Part shown: positions 11,350 to 23,873 of the stretch, piece by piece
Layout of the letters: each line of letters begins with the position of its first letter
Position numbering within the stretch: the stretch's first letter is position 1
Translations under genes and position numbers: made by a program
The notes under the pieces: generated by a model
The model's input: the letters and a program-made list of their open reading frames with translations, nothing else
Database searches by the model: none
Told to the model about the DNA's origin: nothing
Assembly: GCA_036362985.1 (NCBI GenBank)
Contig: JAYGXS010000002.1
Coordinates: forward strand, 9,826,167 to 9,890,166
Source of the DNA: Ligula intestinalis
Lineage: Eukaryota > Platyhelminthes > Cestoda > Diphyllobothriidea > Diphyllobothriidae
Direction of reading: 5' to 3'
Length of the DNA: 64,000 bases

Positions 11350-11525
11350 GCAGCGAGATGGCATTACCGACAAAGACAAGGGAAACCAGAGTGACCATTT
11401 GCGGCTTATTAGTCGTCATCAGCAAACCGTACCCCAATCCCAGGTGGTCCAGCTTCTCAAGATCGAATTCGCGACCTGTTGATTATAAGTACAAAGTCCC
11501 TACTCATTGAGCCCCGTGAGCATTA
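11350..11525 (-). mobile_element. tRNA-derived SINE, copy 3
   Basis: On the minus strand an A-box-like ggggctcaatgagtaggga is followed about 35 bases later by a B-box-like ggtcgcgaattcgatc. The family body (gatgacgactaataagccgc, aaatggtcactctggtttcc) comes next. It is one of the most complete heads of the family in this window. Confidence 0.78.
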
Positions 11526-11571
11526 TCCAGTCGACTGTGACCGGGTATATACCAAACAAGCATGGTTTGTC

Positions 11572-11690
11572 TTCTAAACAACAGGTTGTGGGTTATGAAA
11601 CCTGGGGTTGGGTGTGTCTAACTGATGACGCATTATACGCCAGAAATTGCAATTCCCGTCTCACTTTTCTTTGTCTGTAATGTAATTTCA
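11572..11690 (+). mobile_element. tRNA-derived SINE, copy 4 (5' truncated)
   Basis: Starts within the B-box region (acaggttgtgggttatgaaa) and continues through ctgatgacgcattatacgcc and agaaattgcaattcccgtct. It lies 50 bases from copy 3, in the opposite direction. Confidence 0.7.
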
Positions 11691-14455
11691 CCTATATCCT
11701 AGCCCCGAGTGGCGGCTGATAGGGCTGGGCAGTTATCTCCAAGGCATAACGGAAGAAGTACGTTCCCTAACGCGATCGGTGCGCTTAACCCCAACATAGC
11801 AGAAGGATATCGGATTATTAGGAGTTATATGTTTGGGGGTCATTATGGCTCCAGAAGGCCTTATAAGAAATCACCACCACCTCATATATTTTCAGAGCTA
11901 TTCTATGTTGCAAAAATCTGGTAACAATGAATTGGTGTGTGCTGGTTTCATCGATTTTTGGTCTGAATCGTTATTGGAGGACAAGCCGCGAAAAAATGAT
12001 GATCTGAACTTAACCGATGGTCGTAGGAATTTGCCTTTTCAAGGGTTGAGCAAACAAATCCATGAATAGAGAACTCGACGACACAAATACCAAGCCCTAC
12101 GCCTAGTAAGCTGTTCTGCTTCAGTTCCAGATATCAGCTTAATACTTTACCTACATATTTCACAAAGTAACTATTGTGACGCACATCACGAGGCATTTAT
12201 CGACGAGAAAGCCTTGAAACCTGTTCATATACCTTCAGGAATGTAGTCACACAGGCAGGTAATCGTCGTGGAATCGAAGTCAGAGGTTTTTTACAACACA
12301 CCGATGCTTACATCCGGCACAAGCCCCATCGTACTTTGCATCACTGTGATGACTATTGAAATAGTTTTCCTTCGTAAAGAAGACGAAGACGCGATTTCTG
12401 AAACGATTTTTTGATTCTGAGCTTTCAGCTCCATTCGCTGCTATTCGTAGTTTTCCTTCATTTATGTATAATTTATTGGGAAGTCGAAAGTCCGTGGTTG
12501 CCATTCTAGCATGACGGAGTTGACAATAAACAAGTGAAATCCAGTGCCAAATTGTAAGTACCGAAAGATAAAAGATAAGAAACGAGTTTGCTATACAACG
12601 AAGACGAGTTCTCGACCGCATCCTATCACTCAACGAACTGCACTTTAGAGGTGTACCAGGATTGTCAATATTCACTCTTTTCTATTAACTCAGACTGCGA
12701 GATTACGCTCAGTATAGCAGGTCGTGATAAAAGTTTTGAAGAGGCAATAAACGACTTTCTGTCCGTTACGACCTTGTTCGTTGTTCTCCTTGCTGAAATG
12801 ACACAAAGAGACTGGTGGCACAAATGTAGCCTGGGAACCCATTATAACAGTAACATGTCTTCTCAAGCCAGATAAGGGATAGAAACTTAGCGAAATTTGA
12901 TGATGTTTTGATGTTTGCAGCTGACGCGGCCCACCGCATGAACCACAGTGTGCGTGAGGATGAATTGTGCGGCATTATTGCAGTTACTTAAGTTAAAAGG
13001 GGAGACCATTGCCGCTGCAATCTTCGGTCCCCATTCAGTAGTAGAAGAGAAGAACTTGGAAGCCAGGTAGAGGACATAGTGCATTCGATACAGAGGAAGT
13101 GGAGAATAGGTGGGAGGAATTTGAATTTCAGACGAGCATTAGTCTACACCTGAGTGAGGCACTATCCGACGTATCTAGGCGTGGCAGTGGTCGCAATTAG
13201 ATCCTGTTTGACTCAGTTACAGAGAGATGATAAGCCAGCCTGGCTAGTGGATGCAGGCGTTGGTGGGTCCGCACTTGCTAGACACTGTGAGTGGTTGAAC
13301 GTCAGCACAGTTTACATCACCGGTAATTTGCTTTCCCAGAGGAACATCGAGAATTGCAATCATGTGACCTCATATGTGGTGTGTCGCAGAAGGTGGAAGG
13401 CGTGATAGGAGTAGAACAGCCTCAACCGCAGTCTGCTTACACACCCATAATGTCCTGATGACAAGACGAATTCGAGCTAAATAAAGGTGGTCATGGACGC
13501 AGTAGTTGACAAGTGTAATCAACCAGTCTATGCGGGCCAGACACAACATAATGCCAACTCCACATACATTAAACCTCAAGAAGGCTTACTCTAATTTTGC
13601 ATTAATGAGAATGAAAAAAAAGCCACATAAGAAAGCAATATCACAGTCTTAACCTCAGTCCGGAAAATTACCGAGTTATTGCGTCAGTTGACAGCCTTCT
13701 AGGGAATGACTTATATCACCTCGTGCGTCGGACGAATACGCTGGTGTGTTGCGGTGACGAATTTCCCGGTGTTGCTCTCACACTCCTTATCCTATCCTAA
13801 AGGGCAAAAGCTTTTGTGAGTCAAACTGTATGGGGATGAGTTTGGGCGAGTTGTTTTACAAAGTTAAACAATCCGCTGCGCATGCCACTTGGTCTCCGTC
13901 CTACGTGAACCAGTCTACACCATCTGACATGCTTCTCACCTACGTAAGATGCGCATAGTTTCACACATGATTTCTCACCGTCATACCGACAATAAAAAAG
14001 CAAGAATGCAGGACTGGTACATAGTTTATCACGGAACTGTGTCGTGTATGCGGGTGTCGTGGGATAGGTTCGTGTTCGATGCAGGCTATGTGTATGCTAT
14101 TCGGGCGCGGTGGATTCTCAAACGGCGCAAAAAAGTTAATGTCTGACGTGACCTTTGTGGACACAATGAAAAATTATCGGTTAGAATTAACACTGCATCT
14201 AGTGATGCGCTTAAATCAACCCATACTAACTCGGCATGCGGATTTGCCGTTGAGGTATAACTGAACCACCGGCTCTCTCCAGCCATCCCTTCAACCTGGC
14301 TTATTCATGCCAACCACATCCGCCGACACTGCTTGCAGCTCTACGGTTGGTACGTATCTCATTCACATAATGTAGCTATTACTCTTACATTCGGATCGTT
14401 TAATCACCCGAACTTCGGTCTGTGAAGGAAGAACTTGTTTTGACTTACTCTGCAC
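11691..14455. other. Unassigned intergenic stretch
   Basis: About 2.8 kb with only short open frames (the longest near 12280-12675 minus and 12588-12875 plus, overlapping on opposite strands). No domain, TE motif or repeat shared with the window was recognised. I see no convincing exon. Confidence 0.3.
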
Positions 14456-14765
14456 AGAAGATCATTGCGCGAAGGCTTAACACTGCCAACGAGTGCGCAT
14501 GTACTGAGCGCCTATACTCGTCTGCCTGGTCAATCACCGGTTAAGGCCGACTCACACAAAAGCCGCTCAAGACGCTGCGGTGATTTCCGCATTCATCTTA
14601 CTTCAGATGCGCCTCTGTGGCGTGCAGCTGCCCACTCATCTGACAGTCCATTTTCTACTACCTATTCTCAATTCCTTCTGTAGAGAATACCTTGTTCCTC
14701 CCACTTTGGCTTCCCACGACATCTGTTCTCCAAGGGGGCCGGGCCTGAAGATCGCAATTTAACCA
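14456..14765 (+). repeat. Dispersed repeat W, copy 1
   Basis: Shares ordered blocks with 29680-29985, notably tcaatcacc...aaggc and a terminal block ccgggcctgaagatcgca (ccgggcctggaagatcgca in copy 2). Identity is moderate, with gaps. Its nature is unknown. Confidence 0.5.
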
Positions 14766-14944
14766 ACTTTACCCTCTGCGATAATGCTGTTGGTGGTGGT
14801 GGGTATGTCTTAATCCGCGATGATGGAGACTGCTTGTACAACGGCTATAGATGTGGATCCGAAAGTGTCAGTCTGGTATTATTTGTGCTCTTACCGTCAG
14901 GTAACACTGCGGATATGCACGTAGTGGTTGAGTATCTACAGAGA

Positions 14945-15390
14945 AAGTGGCAATGTCTCGGAGAAACTGGGAGGCTTTTCAAGACGCGAATTGCCCAACA
15001 AGTGGAAACAGTGAGGCGAGATGATGCCGATTCTCAAGTTGCGGTTCATTTGAGGAGACTCGGCCACACATTCAAATTTGATGGGGCCGAAATTTTCGCA
15101 AGAGGTGACAATCGGGTGAGCCGAGAATAACTTGAGTCATGGTTCACGGGCCCCCGATCCGTAAATAAGCGCAACGATTTGCCCGATCCATATTCGGTGC
15201 TGGGACTCAATTTGGCTGAAGCAAGTCTCCGCTTGGGGAACGGACAGGCCCCCGTGTTACCCAACGCCAGTGCCGGAGGGCCAGATGACAGAACAATCAT
15301 CACGCCCGATTCCACCACGCGTGATGAAAGGTCAGTAGGTCGGAGCTCGCATGTCTTTCAACAGACCACCAAGAAGGCAATTAAGTAGAA
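14945..15390 (+). pseudogene. PLE GIY-YIG endonuclease domain, 5' truncated
   Basis: C-terminal GIY-YIG nuclease of a PLE, which nicks the chromosomal target. The protein enters at about QRKWQCLGETGR, where YVG or YIG of relatives has become CLG, and continues with VAVHLRRLGHTFKFDGAEI. A single in-frame TAA at 15128-15130 interrupts SRE-stop-LESWFTGPRSVNKR; relatives have leucine there. The frame then runs on to a natural-looking end at 15388. It lacks the reverse transcriptase, so it is a typical 5'-truncated copy. Confidence 0.82.
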
Positions 15391-15570
15391 TTGGCGCTGT
15401 ATGTTTGTAGTGATTACTGTATTCTATAAATGCTGCAAATTCTCGTGCATACGATACCATACCTGATACTAATTTGATTATGTCTCTGATGATGAATCCG
15501 CGACGGATGCCAAAAGGTCAGGCGAATAAACATAGTGTCCCAGTGATCGAGTTGTCTTCTATTTCTCAAA
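15391..15570 (+). mobile_element. PLE 3' UTR and terminus with decayed hammerhead-like core
   Basis: Directly follows the GIY-YIG frame. The core begins CTGATGA at 15486-15492, followed by the stem II strands ATCCG and CGGAT. GAAA is mutated (ccaaaa), so cleavage is unlikely. The terminal block gatcgagttgtcttctattt ends the element near 15560. Sister copies are at 1475-1640 and 38547-38735. Confidence 0.75.
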
Positions 15571-17739
15571 TAATTCCTGGGACTCACATGTTTTCTTGTA
15601 TTGGCAGTATCTACAGTGTTAATCCGTAGTATTCGAAGAGTACATGCTCCCTCTTTGTTTTGGCTTCTTCCATGTGGTTGGTTTCAGGGAACGCGGCTAA
15701 GGATAGCCTGGCAGCGCGCTACGGCTGTCGAACTTGGATAATGTCTTCACAGGTCTTGAAAATGCTTAAAAGAGGTTTTATAGTGTCTTTCTAACGATGC
15801 CTTTGTGCACCTAGTATATGTGTACCGGTATTGATATCGTCCTGGAATAGGCACATGGTTAAATTTTCATTACCCCTGCTCACCTGGCTGCTCCAACTCA
15901 GTTTTATTCGTTCCTCTGGTTTTTACTTCTGGGCAATATCGGTCAGCGGTGTGTGGCCGGAGCACAGTTTCGGAAAACCAAAAATTACAGCTCGAGTTTC
16001 ATTCAAGGGCCGTATGGAACAACCGCCACACCCAACGGCTTCATAAAATTACCTTTTCACTGCACACAGTGTCTCTTCTGACTGAGGGAGCTTAAACCCC
16101 AAATTTCTAAGGCCTGTGGTGACTAGCTAGCGTCGAAGTGAACTCTTCCAAAAGCTCACGACTGCTAGTCTCGGCGTCTGGGAACAGCCAATCACAGTTG
16201 CCGCAAGGTTGCTTTCTGGCCCGATGACGAATAGCAAGCCTGCATGCGTAAATGCTTTCTCTGCCCTCCGGCCTGACTGCTGTCAAACCGGCACTTGGAA
16301 CCCGACTGGCCTTCTGGCTGGTCGAGCTCTCCCAAGTCAAACTCCCTCCTGAGTATTCTTCGTTCCTCTGTGTACACAAGAAACTAGTCCTACTATTCTG
16401 GACTCCACCGACTTCTCCTCTCCTAAGGAACCATGGTCTGAGGATCCCAGTTGCTAGGGTTTAACGTACTGAATCCCCTACGATATGCCCATTTTACTCG
16501 TCCAAAGGACAACACTTCATAGCATTTTTCGCCAAGATTAATGAAAAGCTCACGTACAACTGTTGTCCTCGTTTGCTCTTTCGTTAAGCGCCCGTATCCT
16601 GCTTTTCTGAAAGATCGACAGATCCCGGCTGCTTAATGAACCTTCAAGAAAGCAACCGGACAATTACTTCTTTATACTGTCGCAGCAGGTTTTTGCATTA
16701 TCTTAGCCTGGTTCCTGGATCTTATTTTCAAGTATTGTGATGTTACAGTATCCTGAAATGAGATACACCGCTCGTTCTCTGGAACACGGATAACTATAAC
16801 TTTTTCCGACACGTTGAATAACTGCATTCATCGACTGCGCCGTCACATTTTTCTTTTAACACTAATGCTTTGCACAAGTGTTGAATTTATCCGCTCTGCC
16901 TGTAAATGTATATCAGTAGCCTCATGTCCGCCTTTCGAACCGCAAATAAAACTTAACTCTTCCTCTTCCTCTCTGTCGAAGTCAGTAAATATCTCAGTCA
17001 GTTTAGTAAGTTAAAATCCATAGGTCCAAAATCGCTTCATATAACAGACTCAAGAAGAAGAAACTCCTTGTTTTTAAGAATCGAGTGCAGTCTTCTCCCT
17101 CTAGGGGAAGCCAGTAAACACTTGTATTTCTCCACATAAGTTCAAGAAAGTAAGTTGCCCCTTTTCTACTGCAATAAGACTTCTTCTGAACGTGGAATAT
17201 AAACATCGAAGTAATTCAGTCCTAAATATATCCGCATAGCGTATACATAGGAGCAATGCAACAAGCAGATCTCGTAAATTCTTCTCCTTACGCCCGACAA
17301 TTGTATGGCTTCTTGGAATACCTTTCTAACGGTAGTAGGGCATTGGCGCCAAGAGGACAGTCATAGCCCAGTTTTTGGCTACGCGACTTACAAGACTTCA
17401 AATCTTGCTGCTTTGGTGTCCCGCCACTGACGTCCGGTTTGTTTTTCTAGCACAGCTAAAGGTGAAGCAAACTTCGTAGCACACGCATCCTTCTGGCCGT
17501 TAAGGAGGGCAAATGTCTCACATGTTTGTCGTGTACGTTTTGACGGTGTCCGTGCTAAGGACTGGAACAATGGCGTGCCGGCATAGTAATGCTCTAAAAG
17601 TAGACCAGAGCCAAATATTGTTTAAAGGCGGGTTGAAAATTTGTGGAGATGAGCTGTGCCTTCTCTAAGGATAGAACGAGTTTCAGCGGGATGCTAGTAT
17701 CCTGCTACTTGTTTCTTCCAACTGCTGAAAATAACTCAG
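15571..17739. other. Unassigned stretch
   Basis: No motif-bearing frame. Short open frames on both strands at 16107-16464 overlap and do not support a gene. No repeat shared with the window was seen. Confidence 0.3.
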
Positions 17740-17933
17740 AAGAATATTTGACGAGCATAGGTAGCTTTCGATAAATTCTCCTCGAGTCATTACATTTATA
17801 TAAGGAGGGGGTTAAAAGTAACATGCTAGCAATTATGATCATCGTTACAGGCAAATTAGTCATGGGAAAAGGTGAAGGGGGGTGGGTTTGATAGCAATGG
17901 GCTGGTTGCGAGGCGATGAGTGTTCATTTAATC
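17740..17933 (-). mobile_element. PLE 3' UTR, distal part (split off by MITE copy B)
   Basis: On the minus strand this carries the terminal ribozyme-like block (gagaatttatcgaaagctac, then tatgctcg) and the C-rich UTR seen in the plus-strand PLE tail at 19340-19610. It continues the PLE at 18486-19250 across the MITE. The upstream core box CTGATGA is decayed to TCGAGGA. Confidence 0.78.
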
Positions 17934-18485
17934 GGCAAAATTAGCTCATGTAGCCCCAATCATATACCCCTAGTCCTAGCCTTTTGTCATGCAAAAACGG
18001 TGGTTGTAGAGTTTTGGGAGGTGCGGAAATAGGATAGGTAGAGCAAAAAAATTTTAAAAGTAAGTTTAAAGGGAAAAAAATGCTCTCCGAGGCCGCTGGC
18101 TGTAAGTTGTTCCGCATGGAAATTGAAGGTGTGCGCGGCGCGGGCGCCGCGGACTATACTAATCTGACTCCAGAACGGTTAGTTGGACCTCAGGTAAGTT
18201 GAAGTAGACGATTTTCTAACCACCATTTCACTTTTTGGGAAATTCAACAAACCTGCAATTTGATGGTCGGGTTTTTCCGCATTAAGTCAAGCGATAATAC
18301 AGATTATGAAAAACTACAGATTTAAATCAAAAACACTTCTAAATGCAGTAAAATAAAATTTAATTTAGCATTTATTACGTACATTCTGCCACGTTTCTTA
18401 ATTCCCCACCCATAACTACCGTTTTTGTTCTAAAACATGCAAAGAATAGAGATTAATGAGTGGGACTACATAAGCTACTGTGGCC
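17934..18485 (+). mobile_element. Long-TIR MITE family M1, copy B
   Basis: A 552-bp copy starting GGCAAAATTAGCTCATGTAG and ending with the reverse complement of GGCCACAGTAGCTTATGTAG. Flanking 8-mers atttaatc and cttgaatc match at six of eight positions. The insertion splits the 3' UTR of a minus-strand PLE. The sister PLE tail at 19395-19430 has the equivalent UTR without any insert, so it serves as a paralogous empty site. Confidence 0.82.
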
Positions 18486-19250
18486 CTTGAATCCAAGCAG
18501 GGAGGAGGATGGGAAAGGGGAGAAAACGCGGAAAGATACAGACAGTTATATAACCGTTGGCCATGCCACGCTGAGGGTTTGCAGGAGGTTCCTTTTTCCG
18601 CGTACAAAGCCGGCATCGTCAACCGGATCGTCGTTGCTTCTGCTGTGGCTATCGCACGCTGACCCAGGGACTTTGGGTAGCTTGGGGGACATTATAAATT
18701 ACCTTAAAGGCTTCGCCGGGGTCCACATGATGTCCGGAGTCATCCATGTGGGCAAGGGTGGAGCTATTGGTGTCTCTGACTTCCCCTTTGGCCGGCCGCG
18801 CAGGGAGGTGCTGCCGTATTCTTTTTGATAGGCGCCGACTCGCGCGATTGATATAACCTGCTACATAGGAGCAAGTAAATGCGTGAATGCAGATATAAAT
18901 GGTGTGAGCTGGCAGCCTATTCTTACCTTCGCCGTGCATGACCGGGCTGTTTGAGAATAACACCCAAACTTTCGGTACTGGGAAGGGTCGTGATACAGCT
19001 GAGTTTAGGTGTCTGCCTAGGAGTTCGCTTGCTGCATTCCCTTGAAAGGGGACCTTGATGAATAGCGTCTTCTTTTCCACAGTAGGATTGGTGGGCTTTG
19101 CTTCTTTTCCCATCATATTCTTTATGATGAATCTACTCGGATATCCGTTTTCTCGATGCAGGTCCTGCAGTTTCTGGAGCTCCATTTCAGTAGTATCTGC
19201 CGAGCAGATTTTTCTGGCTGGTTTCGTTAAGCAGTGGCCTAAGTTACGTT
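18486..19250 (-). pseudogene. PLE C-terminal region with GIY-YIG, 5' truncated
   Basis: Minus-strand PLE protein from the RT thumb to the C-terminus. Near 19250 it reads NLGHCLTKPARKICS. It then shifts smoothly into LQDLHRENGYPSRFIIKNM, EKKTLFIKVPFQGNAASEL and the GIY-YIG core CSYVAGYINRASRRLSKRIR, where YIG is changed to YIN. LAHMDDSGHHVDPGEAFKVI follows, and a frameshift near 18675 precedes the last 40 residues (LYAEKGTSCKP). The 3' UTR continues across MITE copy B. A plus-strand tail of the same family starts about 80 bases away, forming an inverted pair. Confidence 0.85.
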
Positions 19251-19329
19251 TCTGTATGATAGGTAGAAAATTGTTAAAGTTTGTGTACTGTCCGGACCAG
19301 ATTTCTTTTCGATAAACGCTCCTTTAGAC

Positions 19330-19640
19330 ATATCTTCGACTTAGGAGGATGGCATGGCCAACGGTCACATAACTGTCTGCATCTTTCTGCGCTTTTCCCC
19401 TTCCCTGAATTTATTAAACCCTCATCGCCTCCCAGCCAGCCAATTACTATCAACCCCTACGTTTCCCTTTTTCCCATGACTAATTTGCCTGTAACGATGA
19501 CCATAATTGTCAGCATGTTACTTTTACCCATCCCTTTATAAATGTAATGGCCCAAGGAGAACTTATCGAAAGCTACTTATGCTCGCCAAATATTCGTCTG
19601 AATTCTGGGAATTTTTGCAATTTTGGAAAATAACTATTTA
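19330..19640 (+). mobile_element. PLE 3' tail in inverted partner orientation
   Basis: Only the extreme C-terminal codons (around ggccaacggtcacataactg) and the C-rich UTR remain. They end in a ribozyme-like block at about 19552-19595 (gagaacttatcgaaagctac, tatgctcgcc), with CTGATGA decayed to CCAAGGA. It mirrors 17740-18600 on the other strand. Confidence 0.78.
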
Positions 19641-21227
19641 ACCAACAAGCGAGCTGCGGAAGTAATCAGTAATTATTATTCTAGTAAACAGAATGACGCT
19701 CAATTGGATTATAGCATGCTACTCACCTGATTGTGAGATGTTATTACCACGCTCTCATCGCCTACTCGTTAAGAAGCCAGATAATCAAAGAACTACTAAT
19801 CGTTTGACCACTTCAACAACCCCCAGGTGTTTGTTGTTAAACTTTTACGCCACTTTTAGATGCTATATGAATTGTTCTTGTAAATATCCTGCTTAGGAAC
19901 TACAAAGACGCGTTGAAAAATTCTGTCGACATCGAGATTCTGTAGATCCTTTGGTGCCCTACCAAGAGCCTTCGCATCTGGAACATTCAAGAAGGGTCCT
20001 CCGGTTAAGGTCTTCAACAATTATAGCATCGGTCCATTTTCTCAACCCGGACTAAATTGGTAACTTTACAACCCCTTCCCTCATCCGTCCTGTTCTATCA
20101 AGGATTACAGAAATTAAGTTTTTACTCCCAAGTTCAAAACCTTTCAGGGTTATTCGGCCTGAGTCGAAGGCTGGCCAAAACCTCTGTTAAAACAGATTTA
20201 TTTGAGTAGCATTCTTTTTATGCTTCTCAGTCAATTTTTAAGTGGAAAGTGAGCGGTCTAAGCGAGCTTTCTGATAGTCTCACCTTTGCGAACTGGTGAG
20301 GTAAGACCTACAAATAACCGACACTTTCGAACATGAACAGGTAACGTTTTGAGAAAAAGCAGACCTGGCCATCAGAACAGAAAACCTGATGTTCTCTCTT
20401 CTCACTAGTTTTCTGGAATTCTCATGTTCACTTCCCTTGGAAACCCTGCTACGCTTTTCTTTTTGTTTGCTAGGAATTAAGCTTTAAGAAGGATTTACAA
20501 TCTGTGGGAAGCACAGTTTATTCATTGGCTCCGGTCTCTGGCTGGTATGACTACTTCTAAATTGGTTAGCGGTGAGAATTCAGTATTTTAAAACAGCTGG
20601 CTGGCTCCAAGCAATAAGACCTCGATTCATACCGAAAATCACCGAGAATATCTGTTTCCAGCATTTAGTTGGCCAAACTGAAGCTATGCTGTTGGCTGTT
20701 TTTGTCAACTTTTTGCTTTGTTCTATCGGCAGCATTAGTGTCGCTCGCAAATAAAAATCATTCATAGGTTCCTATGAGTACCAGTTTTATTTTCTCAAGT
20801 GCAACTGACAACTACAACTAGAAGGGTACATTGAAAACAAAACTTTCAATTCATTCGGACAAAATCGACCAAGGCAAGTGCCAACTTAAATCGTAAAATA
20901 TTTCAGATTAAGTACCATCCACTTTTAATATGCTATTGGGCAAGGCGTTGAGCACCGAGCCTGTTCGTCTTCTCCGTGAAAAGAATTTATAAACTCTTTA
21001 ACGTGAGTGTTTTGTAAGCCTTCGGCTTTTGAGGAAGGGAGCGTGTTGGGTCAAGTGTCATGAAAACCTAAAATGCTAAGTACCCAGCATCATGATACTA
21101 TGCACAAAAATCTGGCCACATATGAGCTTCTTGACAAGTGCGTGCGCAGAGAAGTTTGAGGAGGTACCCAGAATCTACCTAATTTTTTATTCAGTTCCTT
21201 TCGTGCACTTAGTGCCTTGCACGTAAG
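19641..21227. other. Unassigned stretch
   Basis: AT-rich to mixed sequence with short open frames only. The frames at 20572-20754 and 20580-20765 lie on opposite strands of the same DNA and show no motif. Confidence 0.3.
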
Positions 21228-21229
21228 TA

Positions 21230-21522
21230 AAGTGGAACCTCGGTTAACGAGTTCAATCTGTTCCGGCCTCGAGGTCTTTTTGTGAAACGCTCATTTCGCA
21301 AAACATAGCCAATCAAGCTGCACCATTTCATTGATTGGCTGCAGGCGACCGAGGACCCATGTCCTGGGAGCAAGGCTCAACGGCGGACACAGGTACACAT
21401 GCACACGCGCTGACGGCTTGTTAACTGAGCGGAAGCTCGTCAAGCGAAAAACATGTTTTTGCCAGTGGCTCGCTCGTTACCCTAAATGCTCATGGGTCTA
21501 CTCGTCACCCGAGGCTCCATTG
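21230..21522. mobile_element. TA-flanked MITE (M4), 293 bp
   Basis: Ends are inverted repeats of about 27 bp: AAGTGGAACCTCGGTTAACG at the left, and CAATGGAGCCTCGGGTGACG as the reverse complement of the right end. Both are bounded by TA (21228-21229 and 21523-21524), as in Tc1/mariner/pogo transposition. An internal hairpin around agccaatcaa and ttgattggct is visible. No transposase. Only this copy was found here. Confidence 0.6.
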
Positions 21523-21524
21523 TA

Positions 21525-23715
21525 TGTCGGTCGTAAACTAGCCCACTCATTCACTTAACGCATTATTCATTTGTTAATGAAATCGGGCGCATCCTAGACA
21601 TGCACATATGTCGGGAATAAACTGTTAAACTACACCCTGCCCACCCCCTCCGAATTTCTTGTGTACTTGTTCCACATCCTAAACCCTGTAGTGGCGGGAG
21701 GAGGAGCAGGGAAGCAAGTCGGCGAGACCAATTCCATGCTGGGGGTGGTAGAGTCTCCGGGAGGAGTGGGGGGAGGGCAGCAGTGATGCAGCCTTTTGTA
21801 GGCGGAAGCGATTAAACGCGGCATAATCATGCCCTGCGAGAGCTAACACAAGCAGGCCGTCGCCGCTGCTGCCGCGCTGACACAATCACAGGGAATTTCG
21901 GCGGAAAATTTACTGTTTCCGAACCACAGAGGGTGGAATAGGGGGGAGGGAGGGTTGCCACCTCGACTCAACAGCTTGCAAAATGGCATGGCAGTCACCG
22001 AGTCCCTGCTTGAACATCTCTGTGACAGTTGGTGCAGGGGGTGGTGGCTCCGAGGAAGCGTTGTTCAAATATTGTGGGGATGCGGAATTTTTAACCGAAG
22101 CCTCCTCCTCGTGTTGATTGTTCAAGTTTTGCCTACCACACTCTGCATCATTCGTTCCGACCTTGGTTTAGCCCTATTCTGAGTATTTTGAAGAACTGCA
22201 GTCCGTAGAGCTGACGTTTGCTCAGTTTGCTCAGCACAGCTGAAATATGTTAATGTTCTGGGACAGCTTGACAGGCTCTAAGAGATGGTTGCATTATTTT
22301 TTGACTAACTCTCCGGCTGTTGTTGGGCGGAATTCACCTGAATTATCAACTTTCAGGCAAGCAAATGGACCACCAGTCTAAAGTGAGATTTCTAAGTCAT
22401 AGAAAGAGTTTACGCGTTTGAGTCTGCAAACTTTTGAGACTGTCTCTCTCCGAATGGACTTACTGAGTCCTGACCTGTAGCTGTCATTGATCCTTGGTCT
22501 GGAGGTCGCCTCATCAACGACATTATTTTGGACAAATGCAGGCGTCACCTCTTCGAAAATGGGAAGTGCTTTACTCCTACCTTCCACTATCAGCCCTGCT
22601 AAACTTCGCAGTTTGCCTAAGTTCGAGATTCCTTCAGCCGGTTTGCCAAACGTGAGGCTTCAGACCAGTCGTGGGCCACTCATTTTTAGCATGAAAGTTC
22701 GGCGAAATCGGGCGTGTCCCACTCTACCTACAATGAATCACTTATCGGAAGGGTGCACACGGTGACCTGAGAAAATAAAAGTAGATATGAGTGAGATTGA
22801 CTCGTCGGTGGGGTGCTCTCTCCCTCTGCTCCCCGTCTGCCCCCCCCCCCCCCCCCCCCCCCTGCAAACTGCCTTGTTTTATCGGACTCCTCTTTCATGT
22901 CTGTTAGTCAGATCCGACCAATCACGCGTTTGCCCTCATTATTAGTAATAAAGCGTAGGCCCTGATGACTGACTCTGCCCATAGTTCTGACTCATCGTTG
23001 TCCCCTTTCCCCCCTCCCTTGGCACCTAGGACTCTCAGGCAAGATGGTGGATGCATGCACAGCTGGTCCCTCCTAGTAGCTTTCTGTTGGAGAATTTACA
23101 ACCAGGTAAACTTTTCATGCTGTTTACTAACTGTCAGAAGTGACCGTTCGGCCTTTTTGTCACATCCATCGAAAGTTGCCTAAATTTTCTTCGAGCAGCA
23201 GGTTACTTGATTAATGCTACATACTCAAATCAACCTTTCGCCACTTCGCGGTTTGTTGGTTGCGGGCTCGATACATCGCAAGTTTTCTCCTAGGATACAT
23301 TCTGCATATTTTTGATATTTCACGGGATTGGAAATATTTATATTTTTGGTTAAATAGGAATTTTCTAACCTTAAAAATTTTAAATATCATAATGTAAATT
23401 TAAATTAAATTAAAATTCATGAAAAAGTGTAGTAATTCGAAACAAACCACTAAACGTAAAATAAAAACACAGCAAGAACTATTACTTTAAGGAAGCAACT
23501 CCCTCATGAGGCATCCAATGAAGATGCAGCTTTATAAGAGTTGTAGTAATGTTCTTCTTTCATATGCAGTGCATTCATCTCCTCGTAATCAGTATTGCAC
23601 ATATAATTTAATAATAATTTAATTTATCAGGCTGCAGAAGCGAATAATTATAGTACGCGCGTGGATGACCGCTAAGAAATATAAATACCATGCCATCTGT
23701 GCATGGTTCACCCTT
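21525..23715. other. Unassigned stretch with a poly-C tract
   Basis: No gene recognised. A run of 23 C lies at 22840-22862. 23300-23470 is very AT-rich. The G-rich stretches at 21690-21790 and 21930-22060 are not shared with other regions. Confidence 0.3.
22840..22862. repeat. Poly-C tract of 23 bases
   Basis: An uninterrupted homopolymer in pyrimidine-rich surroundings. Its length in the assembly may be inaccurate. Confidence 0.95.
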
Positions 23716-23827
23716 ATCTGCGCATTGCTCAGACTATCCTACAATTACCTATGATTAAGGATTCTCGACATGATCCGAAACGTCAGAAAAATAAAACTCT
23801 TGTTCCAGTGATTGCATCTTCTTTTGA
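23716..23827 (+). mobile_element. Short ribozyme-like PLE terminus, copy 1
   Basis: About 112 bp, starting near tctgcgcattgctcagacta. It has a core-like CTATGATTAAGGATTCTCG, then GATCCGAAACGTCAG, aataaaactcttgttccag and tgattgcatcttcttttgaa. The whole unit recurs as the 113-bp insertion at 56019-56131. The 5' core box differs from CTGATGA in both, so activity is doubtful. Confidence 0.6.
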
Positions 23828-23873
23828 ATTATCATTATTCTTTCACAAATTTTTATATTTTATAGTGTATTAA

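Noticed and set aside
12280..12875. Possible host exon pair
   Set aside because: Short frames on opposite strands without motifs or compositional support.
16107..16464. Possible host exon
   Set aside because: Open frames on both strands overlap, there is no domain, and I cannot find a convincing splice pattern.
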